DNA of 64,000 bases, from NCBI GenBank assembly GCA_026075535.2, contig AP026546.1:4526001-4590000 (forward strand). Direction: 5' to 3'. This stretch comes from Tricholoma matsutake. Lineage: Eukaryota > Basidiomycota > Agaricomycetes > Agaricales > Tricholomataceae. Below are positions 56,501 through 64,000 of this stretch, one piece after another. The notes under the pieces were generated by a model that was not told the DNA's origin, did no database searches, and saw only the letters and a program-made list of their open reading frames with translations. Within the stretch, counting starts at the first letter, position 1. Each line of letters begins with the position of its first letter. Both the position numbers and the translations under genes were made by a program.

Positions 56501-57411
56501 ATAATTAAGTTCCTTGGGAATTGTATGGTGCTTTTAGGCATTTTCCCTAGCGCCTCTTTGGATGGGTGTCCAAGTCGCCTATGCCAAGTCAAGTAGTCAG
56601 CGACATAAATGGTCGCGACATTAACCTTTTTGGTGCTCAATATATGAGTCCGAGCCCAATAGATCGTGTCATTCCTCCTTAGAGGGACACAATGCATGAT
56701 TGGGTTTCCATGCTCGATGAATGAAATGTATGCGGAGGAACCACGCACATCACTTCCGTCTTGTAAAAAGACCCCCATTGACATCAATCGAGTATTAATG
56801 TCGGGTATGTAGTAGACGGGGTATAGCCGCGTTTCACGCGTCTCTGACTTCCCATTACATACTACCTGGTGTCTAATGAAGACTGCTCCTTTTCCTACTA
56901 TATGAGTAGTACCAGTGGCCATTTGGACCAAGGTAGAGTCCTTTCTCGGTAAAGGCTCGTAAGAAGCGAAATCTTTCATTTCACCAGTGAAGTGTTTTGA
57001 TGCACCTGAATCCATGATCCAGTCGGCACCTTTCTTACAATCTCCCTTTGCACACATAGCACATATATTAAGATCTACATAATTCCATGATACATTTAAT
57101 AGCGGTAAAATTTCACATGAAAAGTTCGCTGTATTCATAGGAATTTTAATCTTAGTGCTTGTGGCAGGGAAAAGGACTGACCTGTCATCATACGCCCCTG
57201 TGTCAAGGGGTTCATCGACGAGCATTTCGTCAATGGCTTTCCACACTTCCTCGTCAGTTACTGGAGGTTCGGATCCAAGGGAGACGGTATCGTCTTCTAC
57301 CTCCTCGATTGTTGCCTCGGTTTCTGGCTCTATCCTCCTTCTCTTACCTTCTCGCACCATAAGGTGCTCTTCCAGCGGTCGCAGGTTTTTCACGCTGCGC
57401 GGAAGTTGCAT
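53545..57411 (-). CDS. Copia pol polyprotein: protease, integrase, reverse transcriptase, RNase H
   Basis: 1288 uninterrupted residues. Protease: IMDSGASKHFTG (DSG). Integrase: HRRLGHPSKEAL and CPGCAEGK (zinc), HSDLKEL (Asp), HVDPGGEF (Asp), NGHAERAIRT (Glu). A Pro/Asp-rich linker follows. RT: RWVFSVKSDGRKRARLVAKG, TGLDVKTAFLYGKLDEEIYM, LYGLKQASLAWW and ALVYVDDGLF (YVDD). RNase H: FTDSDWAAD, LSSTEAEYMALSD, ADNQGSIFI and TKHIDIRYHYTRE. All catalytic residues are in place. The true polyprotein probably starts further upstream in gag, since the frame is shared and only two TGA codons intervene. Confidence 0.95.
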   Translation of the reverse strand: MQLPRSVKNLRPLEEHLMVREGKRRRIEPETEATIEEVEDDTVSLGSEPPVTDEEVWKAIDEMLVDEPLDTGAYDDRSVLFPATSTKIKIPMNTANFSCEILPLLNVSWNYVDLNICAMCAKGDCKKGADWIMDSGASKHFTGEMKDFASYEPLPRKDSTLVQMATGTTHIVGKGAVFIRHQVVCNGKSETRETRLYPVYYIPDINTRLMSMGVFLQDGSDVRGSSAYISFIEHGNPIMHCVPLRRNDTIYWARTHILSTKKVNVATIYVADYLTWHRRLGHPSKEALGKMPKSTIQFPRNLIIPKDKIICPGCAEGKMTSKSFPESDSRADKSFELIHSDLKELPVLSYHKHKYFIVFLDDKTSHIWVQCLRKKSDAATAIRRFQAMAKTQYGATIKRWHVDPGGEFKDRELQKQLKDLGIKIEMSAPHVHQQNGHAERAIRTIMEKSQTLRFTACLPQSWWEFCIEHATHLYNRTPIRRLKWLTPFEDLTKVRPDLNNLKVFGCGAYVYLPKEKRPTTLSPRSELMTYLGVEDGIKAYRFMQRNGAIFIGATALFDETMFPCCPGAKTPAKTDLGDFPPEPEDDDHSSGTDGDDPIPPQNPPLPPSLEDDDDDLPSEQKAHDDATNAPPPPPPVTTEDFCPRREDQQEWQQLPRRSGRQRKIPNRPGNTYGEQRLPSDIERDIACDRYWKKSVGQDSDHNRTRPRPQQQEPVTGPSSAPHESVPDSNNQEHDHPMGEPDEAGYIKKITKEGGDELICWLLSKAVTPSSGKSLVPNQFRDIARLPRQQQLEWKQACREELEALRKRQVYDIVDLPHDRKTIKNRWVFSVKSDGRKRARLVAKGFSQVEGVDFDEIFSPVVRYETVRLMFALASLEGMYMTGLDVKTAFLYGKLDEEIYMDQPEGFKLEGKERKVMRLRRALYGLKQASLAWWRELEAFMRTIGFVRASSDASIFIHKDPKTGSIVIALVYVDDGLFMGKNKKLVDEKKNACLKHWECRSTEKVTEFLGMRVTQTAAKVKLDQTEYLAKVLERFEMTNAKIAPTPLPTGYKPSENTATPNAALRSKYQSVIRSLLYLMLGTRPDIAYAVIKMSQFSANPSQEHLDKAMYIMRYLVGTQKYSIVYDGEKSEGLQAFTDSDWAADTVKRRSTMGYFATLASGIVCWQSHLQKTVALSSTEAEYMALSDTCRQIVWIESLFQELGYTLKHIPICADNQGSIFIGSNPVQERRTKHIDIRYHYTRECIENDKVTVVFIPGSDNPADMFTKNLGAVLFRKFRDSLGITFEIQT

Positions 57412-57498
57412 GCGCTCGAGGGTGTCTCGAGCTTGCTGGTATTCGGTGTAAACCGAGCGAGAAGAGGAGGCCGCGCCTGTGTATGCCTGTGCAGGCGT

Positions 57499-57537
57499 TC
57501 AGCGGCGAGGATCCCTTGTGGGAGTGTGTTCGCGTCA
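57499..57537 (-). other. Two in-frame TGA codons between copia gag and pol
   Basis: TGA at 57535-57537 and at 57499-57501 are both in the gag-pol frame and both would be CGA before a single C-to-T change on the coding strand. The frame between and after them is open to pol. Confidence 0.8.
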
Positions 57538-58410
57538 CTCGATGCGCTGTATGAGCGGCATCGGCGGTATGATGGTGCCATTACCATTTATGGTGGTAAA
57601 GGCGTTGGAGGCGAGGTGGGTATGTTTCTCCTTTGGTTTCTCCTCCTTAGTCTTTCTGTCCCCACGTCGTCCACATTTTCGGGATGAGTCTCCGTTGCTG
57701 TTTTGCCCTTCTTTGGGCTGCCATTTGGGGTTTCCCCCTTTGCGCTTAACAGCGGAAAGTTTGTTGGCCTGAGGCTGGCCAGCGGGCTTTCCAACTGCTG
57801 TGCACCTTGAGGCTTCAGCAACAATGGAGTCCTTGACATGTTTAAATGTCAAGGCGCTAGTGGCGGTCGTGTTAAGGACTGTTGCAGACAATGAGTCGTA
57901 CTCGCGCGGCATCGCAGCAAGTAGAATCATCGCCTGTACTAGCTCGGGGATGGCGACGTTAGCAGCCGTGAGGTGCTCAAATTTGTCAGCCATTCTTGCA
58001 ATCTCCGGTGCGGGGTTCGCAGCCGGGATTTTGATTGCTATTGCGGACCTAAAGTCTGCGAAGACTTGGGAGGGGCCGTCCACACCATAATCGGTGCAGA
58101 TGAGATCCCACACCTCCTCAGCAGTGTCCTTTGTGTTGGCACGCTGCCGAATGGAGGGGGCCAGGTGGAGCACTAGGCTACCAATAGCCTGGTCATTTTT
58201 GTTGCTCCAGGTCTGGAGCTTGGCATTAGCGTCCGCTACCAAGGTAGCGTTCGTCACCGTCAAAGGAGGCGCCGGGGGCGGTCTTTGCTCCGCCCCGCTA
58301 GTTATTTGCCAGAGGCCCTGAGACCTGAGCCACGCCTTCATTGAGTCGGCCCATAGAATGTAGTTTGATCTGTCGAAAGTTTGAACGAGTTTCTCAAGAG
58401 TTGAAGACAT
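57535..58410 (-). CDS. Copia gag (UBN2/DUF4219-like)
   Basis: ATG 58410 starts MSSTLEKLVQTFDRSNYILW, the usual opening of copia gag, followed by AWLRSQGLWQITSG, IGSLVLHLAPSIRQ and AAMPREYDSLSATVLN. An upstream ATG at 58443 is possible but less typical. The C-terminal zinc knuckle is degenerate: SRKCGRRGDRK has lost the first Cys and the His of CCHC. Gag would build the particle. It is separated from pol by two TGA codons in the same frame. Confidence 0.9.
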   Translation of the reverse strand: MSSTLEKLVQTFDRSNYILWADSMKAWLRSQGLWQITSGAEQRPPPAPPLTVTNATLVADANAKLQTWSNKNDQAIGSLVLHLAPSIRQRANTKDTAEEVWDLICTDYGVDGPSQVFADFRSAIAIKIPAANPAPEIARMADKFEHLTAANVAIPELVQAMILLAAMPREYDSLSATVLNTTATSALTFKHVKDSIVAEASRCTAVGKPAGQPQANKLSAVKRKGGNPKWQPKEGQNSNGDSSRKCGRRGDRKTKEEKPKEKHTHLASNAFTTINGNGTIIPPMPLIQRIE

Positions 58411-58640
58411 GATTTTGTGGTGGCAGCTGTTAAAAGCGCTCAATCAGTCTCTTTACTCAATAAAACACGTTTAACGTTCTCAGGAGAGAACACTCCTTCA
58501 GAGTGGTTAACCCTAGTCAACCTAGGTTTTATATGCAGCTCGCAGGGAGCGCAATGCAGCTCACAAAGAGCGCAAGGTTATAATTTGGAGACGATGAAGT
58601 CAACGCCGTTTGCAGCTAATTAAAGCGCGTTCGCGATGTG

Positions 58641-58659
58641 CCCAGCAGGGCCCATAACC
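58641..58659 (-). other. Primer binding site, initiator-tRNA-Met half-molecule type
   Basis: On the minus strand, directly after the 5' LTR, GGTTATGGGCCC is complementary to the anticodon arm of initiator tRNA-Met (GGGCCCATAACC, with CAT anticodon). Drosophila copia and yeast Ty5 are known to prime from this internal part of the tRNA. Confidence 0.65.
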
Positions 58660-58964
58660 TGTTGGAGCAGACTATATACGCTGCACAGGGGAAGAGACAA
58701 CACGTTCCTTACAACCTACCTGGGGTTTAGTTAGACTTACAGCTAGGGTTAGCAGAGGTAAGAACACTGTATTCCTACTACAGTACAGGTTCTCCTTATA
58801 TACATAATATTAAGGATGTCACATGACTCAGGAATGTGTTTACCGCATGTATGCGCAGTAAGCACAGTAACATGCGTATGCTGCATGTATCGCCTCATGT
58901 ATACATGTGTATGCTGCATGTATTGCCTCATGTATACAGCATGCATCAGGGATTAATTTCAACA
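58660..58964 (-). repeat. 5' LTR of the copia element
   Basis: 305 bp. Three G-to-A changes relative to the other LTR (CAG for CGG, TCA for TCG, GCA for GCG), all in CpG context. Confidence 0.95.
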
Positions 58965-58969
58965 TCAAG

Positions 58970-59792
58970 ATCAGTCCGAGAGTTTACAAGATCACCAAAA
59001 AACGCGTGCGAAATCAATGCGAAATGGTTTTTAACAACACGTCTGAGATCCCAAGCTGCAGGGTAATCGGTCAGTACTTCAGTCCCAGTCAAAATCGGAT
59101 CGGATGTGGCCGAGAATGATCGAGAATGATCGTTGATTTGAATGTATTTTATCAATCAACCTATGAGAAATAATATTTTTGACACATTAACTCAATTTAC
59201 AAGCTAGACAGAACGAGATGATGCGAGTTCTAGCACTCTTTCTCAATAAATCATTTCTGACCGCAAATTTTTCCATTGAGTAACGGTGAGAGACATCGAG
59301 AAAACATGGATGATATCAAATGTTTTCCATAGAGCAACAGTGAGAAATATCGAGAAACCATGGATGATATCAACATTGAGCAACAGTGAGAAACATCGAG
59401 AAAACATGGATGATATGGGCACATGCCAAATGTAGTAATAATATCTAAAAATAAATGACCTCTATACGATGCATACAATCATGCAATCCCTATGTGCGAT
59501 GCACTCCACATTAGCGGCTCGATGCTGCATGTTTCTGTTAATATGATCAGTACACATACTAATACAGCTTCAGCTAAACTTACCAACTGCTTAGACTGTT
59601 TGATATATTTCTGAAGTATGATCAATATAATTATGTACCAGAGGTATGGATACGCACCTGCTTTTCCTCCCCAGGCAATCCATCCCAGTGACGCTCAAAC
59701 TCTTCAGTGGTTCCACCCACTGCCGGCACCCAATCTTGAGCACATAGATTCCTGCATATATAAGCAAAATATATATTTATATGTGAATTAGC
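58970..59792. repeat. Noncoding region with short repeats
   Basis: Three copies of a segment with gagaaacatcgagaaaacatggatgatat lie at 59287-59313, 59340-59370 and 59387-59417, with period about 50-56 bp. No gene is recognised elsewhere here. Confidence 0.6.
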
Positions 59793-62330
59793 TTACTTTG
59801 GTGTATTTGAATTCATGGTGCACTTTTTGGTTGCCAGCTTCTTCTTTGTTATCATGGTGTTGGCCTCAATTCCATTAGGCAGTAAAGTGTTTGAGGTAGC
59901 AATCATAGGGGCATCAGTAGTCACTGTAGTGATTGAAGGTCGGTCAATGTTAACTGTCAGGGTAGGCACAGGCATTGCTGAGGCTGCAGAGTTTGTAGCA
60001 ATTGGAGTCGATGCAGCTGGGACAGCTGTGGTACTAGGCATGGTCATTGTAGAGAAGGTTTCAACTGTGGTATTAGGCATAGTTGTTGCAGAGGAGGCTG
60101 CAGAGTTTGTCGCAATTGGAGTTGACACAGCTGGGACAGCTGGGACAGCCACAATACTAGGCATGGTCATTGTAGAGAAGGTTTCAACTGTTGTAATAGG
60201 CATAGTTGTCGCAGAGGAGGCTGTAGAGTTCGTAGCAGCAGTGGTAATTGGAGTCAATGCAGCTTGGAAATCCATGGTACTGGTCATCGTAGAGAAGCTT
60301 ATGGACATGTCAGTGGTCAATGCCATTCCAGATGGAGTAGCCATGGTAACAGGAATAGTCATCATGGTGGTCACAGTGGCATTGGAGGCTGCCAATGTCA
60401 TTCTAGATGAAATGGTAACAGGTGGGGTCATTGTGGAGGTCACCATGGCTGTAAGGGGACTAAGGGGGTGCCCTGTGTGTTTTTCCTATTTTTTATGTTC
60501 GTCCCATATTTTTCCCCACCTCATTTCCTTCTATTCTTCATTTTCTATGATTTTTCCGGATTTTATTACTAATTTTCCCTTGCTATCATGTTTGTATATG
60601 TTGACACTTTTATATTTAGAGGTGGAGTACCCCTTCCGACACATACCCCTTGGTATGATGTCATTCGGCGGCCTTGATCCGCCTATCTCCGCCTTTTTCT
60701 ATTTTTAGGTTATATTTGATTTTTGTCGTCTTCACATATACTGGGCATCAGCAAGGGGATCCTTAGAGTTTTCTCTTCGGATTTCCCTTTGCTAGGTGCG
60801 CCCCCAATGCCTGTATTATGTAGTATAATTTTAACTTCGGATTTCCCTTTGCTAGAGGCTTAGGTTGCCCTTATAATGGCATCAGAGGAGGTGGCTGGAG
60901 TAATCTCAGATGAAACACCCATGATAACATTGGTGACAGGGTCCACAATAATATTGGGGACCAGAACATCAGGGACAGTGGCACAATCTTGCATCCCCAC
61001 AGTTCCTCCAGATGTAATGGTTGGTGTGTGCGTGAGGGTTATGTTCTGAGCAGGATCTTGTGGAATGGCTGTGAAAATGAGATTCATCACTAATGAATTG
61101 ATTTTGCTTGCATCCATGACAGCGAGTGGGTTTTTGATCTATATGTAGCAGTGGGGAACAATCACAATAGGTATTGATGGATGTACTGACCTGAAAACTA
61201 CTCATATTGACCTCCGTACTGGCTGATCCAGATGGGCAAGTACTAACTTTTGGTTCTTTGCTGCAGGTTCATTGGGTGGCTGTATGCTAGGTTGCTTCTG
61301 TTTTAGGGTTGCACCTGTATCTGTATCTTCTCATTTCACCAAAACCTTTTGGGACATTTCAGACCAATTCTTGTACCACAATGGATAGTTATCTGTAGCA
61401 ATCTGGTCAGCTTTCCAGTTGAGTTCACACAGTGCAAGCTCAGGAAATCATTAATGCATTTCATGGAAATATGCTTGCGACAACTTGACATCAGCTTTCC
61501 CCGAGGAAGGCAGCAGTCCTCCCTCGTTTGCCATGTGAACCCAAATCAACCTTGCATATCAGCGGATCTTGGTTGCTCTGTGGCCATCAATCACTGTACT
61601 ATTTCTATCCTCCACATAATGCATCGTCACATTGATACCCTGGAATGCATGAGTTTTTCCACACTGTACGCTGCTGTCCAGTACCAAGGTGTCATTCTCT
61701 TGTGCTGAACGATCAACCCAGTCGCATCTAGTCCAAAATTGCACATCAGGATAATCTTTACGTCTTGCAGGCTCAGTCAATTTGTCCTCTTGAAGCTTTA
61801 ATGTGCTGCCTTGGCAAAGGGCATTCAAAAGTGCATCATATGCATCCCTTAAAAATACTTTTCAGCTGCAGTAACTGAGGTCATGAAGGGAGGGGGGAAA
61901 CAGACTGGAGTGTTTTGTGTTGAGCCTCTAGAATCTTATATTTCTCTTCCAAGTTTGAGTTCAACTGACACAAATCATCTATTTCTTGTTCAAGAAAAGC
62001 TGGATCACTAGTCTGTGGAGTGTGATGTGGCAGCGGCAACTGTGATGCATATGATCCAGCATGTGAAGAACCAGTGGATAGGCCAATATGCCTGGATTCC
62101 TTTGAAGAGCTTCTCTGTGGGCAGATATAAGCTACTGTATCTGGTTAAAAGAGCTCACCGACAGTGGATGCAGTTCACCAGCCTGCATTTTGATGACACA
62201 TCCGTCCCAAGCCTAATGAATTGTTCTGCACATATTGGCTGTAATCGTTTCTGCTGACTCGGATGTGGACAGCCCAAATGCACCATCAGATCCCTTGTTC
62301 ATCACAGCCTAAGTCACTGAACTAGCTGTG
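59793..62330 (-). pseudogene. Agaricomycete repeat gene with Thr/Ser/Ala-rich tail, split by a solo LTR
   Basis: From about 62330 leftward, exons give MNKGSDGAFGLSTS, a coiled coil (FLEQEIDDLCQLNSNLEE, YKILEAQHKTLQ), then DVQFWTRCDWVDRSAQ, IDGHRATKIR, ARLIWVHMANEGGLLPS and FPELALCELNWKADQIATDN. I associate this central region with an uncharacterised gene often found near mushroom transposons. The C-terminal part (61117-60881, then 60449-59793) is rich in Thr, Ser, Ala and Met, with two copies of a unit like STPIATNSAASSATTMP. Stops near 61565 and 61454 indicate decay. A solo LTR interrupts the tail; without it the frame is continuous. Confidence 0.55.
60450..60875 (+). repeat. Solo LTR of the gypsy A family
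   Basis: 426 bp, TGTAAGGGG...CCCTTATA, flanked by ATGGC (60445-60449 and 60876-60880). It has the same length and ends as the gypsy A LTRs but opposite orientation. It is left after LTR-LTR recombination. Confidence 0.95.
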
Positions 62331-62719
62331 GTGAATTAACCACTGAACCAATGCATATCGATGTACATGGAGAGCTAGGTCAAGTCCATACATGTAAAGC
62401 AGTAATGCTGCAGTAGTATGCAGCTGTATATACAAAACAAGTCAAAGAGTAACTTGAAAATGAAGCTGAAGGAAAGATGCAAAACAAGTGAACATTGCTA
62501 TCCCTAGCTTGTCTTGCTACTACCAGGCCCTGACACATCACTACCTACCCCAATCCATCCTGATGTTGATGTGGATGCAGAGGGTATGCTTTGTGTGACT
62601 GGTCAACAGCTAAGTTTTTCTTCCACCGATGGCATCCAGTTCTCAAAGTTGTAGATTTCCTGACCAGCATTTGTCTTCCCCTTCTTGAATTGATGTCCAC
62701 TTGTCTCATTTGCTCTGGC
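62331..62719. other. No feature seen
   Basis: Spacer between the decayed repeat gene and the kinase gene; nothing recognisable. Confidence 0.4.
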
Positions 62720-64000
62720 TCACTTTCTTTTATTGTAACTCACAATGTCCGAGTCACCAGGATCAGGTGCCAAAACACTGGGATCCACCGTGTGTGCATC
62801 CATATGCTCAGCAGCATCCTCCAATATATTGATCATCTTCTGTGGTGTGATATGGGATCCCAAAATTGGATGTATAGGAAAGAACACTGCAAGTAGGTCC
62901 CTGATGAAGGGCTTGAAAGGATTCCAAAAGGGTGGGAAATTGCTGAGGATTGCACACTCAGCATCAACAACATGGCTGAGCTTAAGGTATCCAAGATTCA
63001 AGATATCAGCATTCTTGTCAAACCATGTGTGTAGGGGCAGATCCATAAAGAGGGGGTCTGCAACCCGACGTTCAATTCCAGGCCCTTCCATCAATGTACA
63101 GATCCACAAGATGACATAGAGAATAGATTCTAGATCATGCTGAAGCTCATGCTGAAACAGCTTGTTTGGGTTCTCTTGATGAAGCATGAGATTAATAGCC
63201 ATAAAAGGTGGTGTACCCTGAATGATGTAGTAAATCAGATTGAAATAATATACCAATGAGATGAACAGTTCATAAACCAGCTGAAATGACTCACTTGGCT
63301 AGAGCTTCAAGAAAGGCAGCATAATCAAAATCAATCAGTAGTCCCCTCTGCACTGGCATCTTTTTGCCATCAGGAGGAACTAACATCAGATTGTTTGGGC
63401 TGATATCTTGGTGAAGCATCTTGTGATGCCCGTATAGGTGTTTGAGAACTAGTGCTCACAAGGTTAGGTAGGAATGTAGAAGATATCTGATCACTTACCT
63501 CTAATGATGTCAATGAGTGCATGGATGAATTCAACAATCGACTGGAAAGTAGTGATTGTTTTCCTATAGGTGTCATGACAAGGCGACAGTGGCTACATGC
63601 ATCATGCAATCCCCCAACATATGTATGATACCATCTAGTGGAGTCAACAAAACCACCAATGTAAATGTCTTCTCCCTCCACAATATGTGGAACATGGCCC
63701 TGGAGTTTCGGATCACCTTTCAACTTTTTCAGGAACTCAATTTCTGACCCAACATGAGAGGTTTGGATCCAAGAATCCTTTAGCATGTAATATTTGCCAT
63801 TGCAGATGACTAGCCATATCGTTATTCCTTGCCCGATCATGGACTGCAGTGAATATATGAGATATGCCACTTCATACCAGTGACCATTTACAGATATAGC
63901 CTTGACTTGACCATCTGGGTGAAGTTTCATTGTCATGTCACATTCAGTATTGTGGCGAGGTCCATACATAAGAAAGGTGAGGATCTTCATGAATAAGAAA
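62720..64000 (-). CDS. FunK1-type fungal protein kinase, partial at the window edge
   Basis: The right part holds the N-lobe side (GQGITIWLVI, YYMLKDSWIQ, where the Lys is the likely ATP-site Lys). After an intron at 63449-63498, HHKMLHQDISPNNLML is the catalytic loop (HQD for HRD) and GLLIDFDYA is the metal-binding DFD in place of DFG. A second intron leads to GTPPFMAINLML and HDLESILYVILWICT, the FunK1 hallmark. It ends at 62720. A four-A run at 63559-63562 is one base short of keeping the frame, so the copy is a pseudogene or the run is miscounted. The 5' end may lie beyond the window. Confidence 0.8.

Larger units (their letters stand above)
53208..58964 (-). mobile_element. Full-length Ty1/copia retrotransposon, 5.76 kb, young
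   Basis: LTRs of 305 bp (53208-53512 and 58660-58964) are flanked by TCAAG (53203-53207 and 58965-58969). The LTRs differ at only three sites, each CG versus CA. Between them gag and pol lie in the same frame, separated by two TGA codons. The domain order protease-integrase-RT-RNase H identifies copia. It bounds the gene island on the right. Confidence 0.95.

Noticed and set aside
59815..60708. Long plus-strand frame of 297 residues with Val/Ile-rich hydrophobic runs
   Set aside because: It is the antisense of the Thr/Ser-rich tail and reads into the solo LTR. The minus strand continues into a known gene family upstream, so that strand is preferred, although plus is also open without the LTR.

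Overview
The window reads as nuclear DNA of a filamentous basidiomycete, most likely a transposon-rich mushroom-forming Agaricomycete. The reasons are intron-dense genes with 41-71 bp introns and canonical GT-AG ends, a FunK1-type fungal kinase, a DUF6534-type membrane protein, a ricin-B-like lectin, a fungal UbiA protein, and fungal Ty3/gypsy, Ty1/copia, hAT and Helitron elements. No bacterial features, rRNA, tRNA or CRISPR array were seen. The exact genus cannot be told.

Layout. 0.1-1.1 kb: an apparently intact five-exon beta-trefoil lectin gene on the minus strand. 1.2-7.5 kb: small DNA-transposon remnants (two hAT-like TIR elements and a foldback MITE) that cut older host sequence. 8.4-26.6 kb: one Helitron split by two nested minus-strand gypsy elements. 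Exact 5-bp target duplications (ACATT and GCATG) show where each landed. 26.6-34.0 kb: a 5'-truncated plus-strand gypsy element, itself hit by a solo LTR and decayed almost only by TGA stops. 34.0-37.0 kb: another solo LTR, two copies of a ubiquitin-hydrolase-like remnant, and a 1.1 kb TIR element.

37.7-52.8 kb is the only stretch of closely spaced, largely intact host genes. It holds a DUF6534 membrane protein, a secreted aryl-alcohol-oxidase-like GMC flavoenzyme, an MFS monocarboxylate-type transporter, a membrane-anchored cytochrome P450, a methanol/alcohol-oxidase-like GMC flavoenzyme and a UbiA-superfamily membrane enzyme. I read this as a candidate secondary-metabolite locus. The UbiA protein would build a terpenoid or prenylated scaffold, the P450 and oxidases would decorate it and the transporter would move it. 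That reading is inference.

53.2-59.0 kb: a young, full-length copia element with 305-bp LTRs differing at only three CpG sites. 59.8-62.3 kb: a decayed Thr/Ser-rich gene cut by a solo LTR of the same family as the first gypsy element. 62.7-64.0 kb: a FunK1 kinase gene running to the window edge. A recurring theme is C-to-T decay at CpG sites in the transposons, as expected from cytosine methylation.
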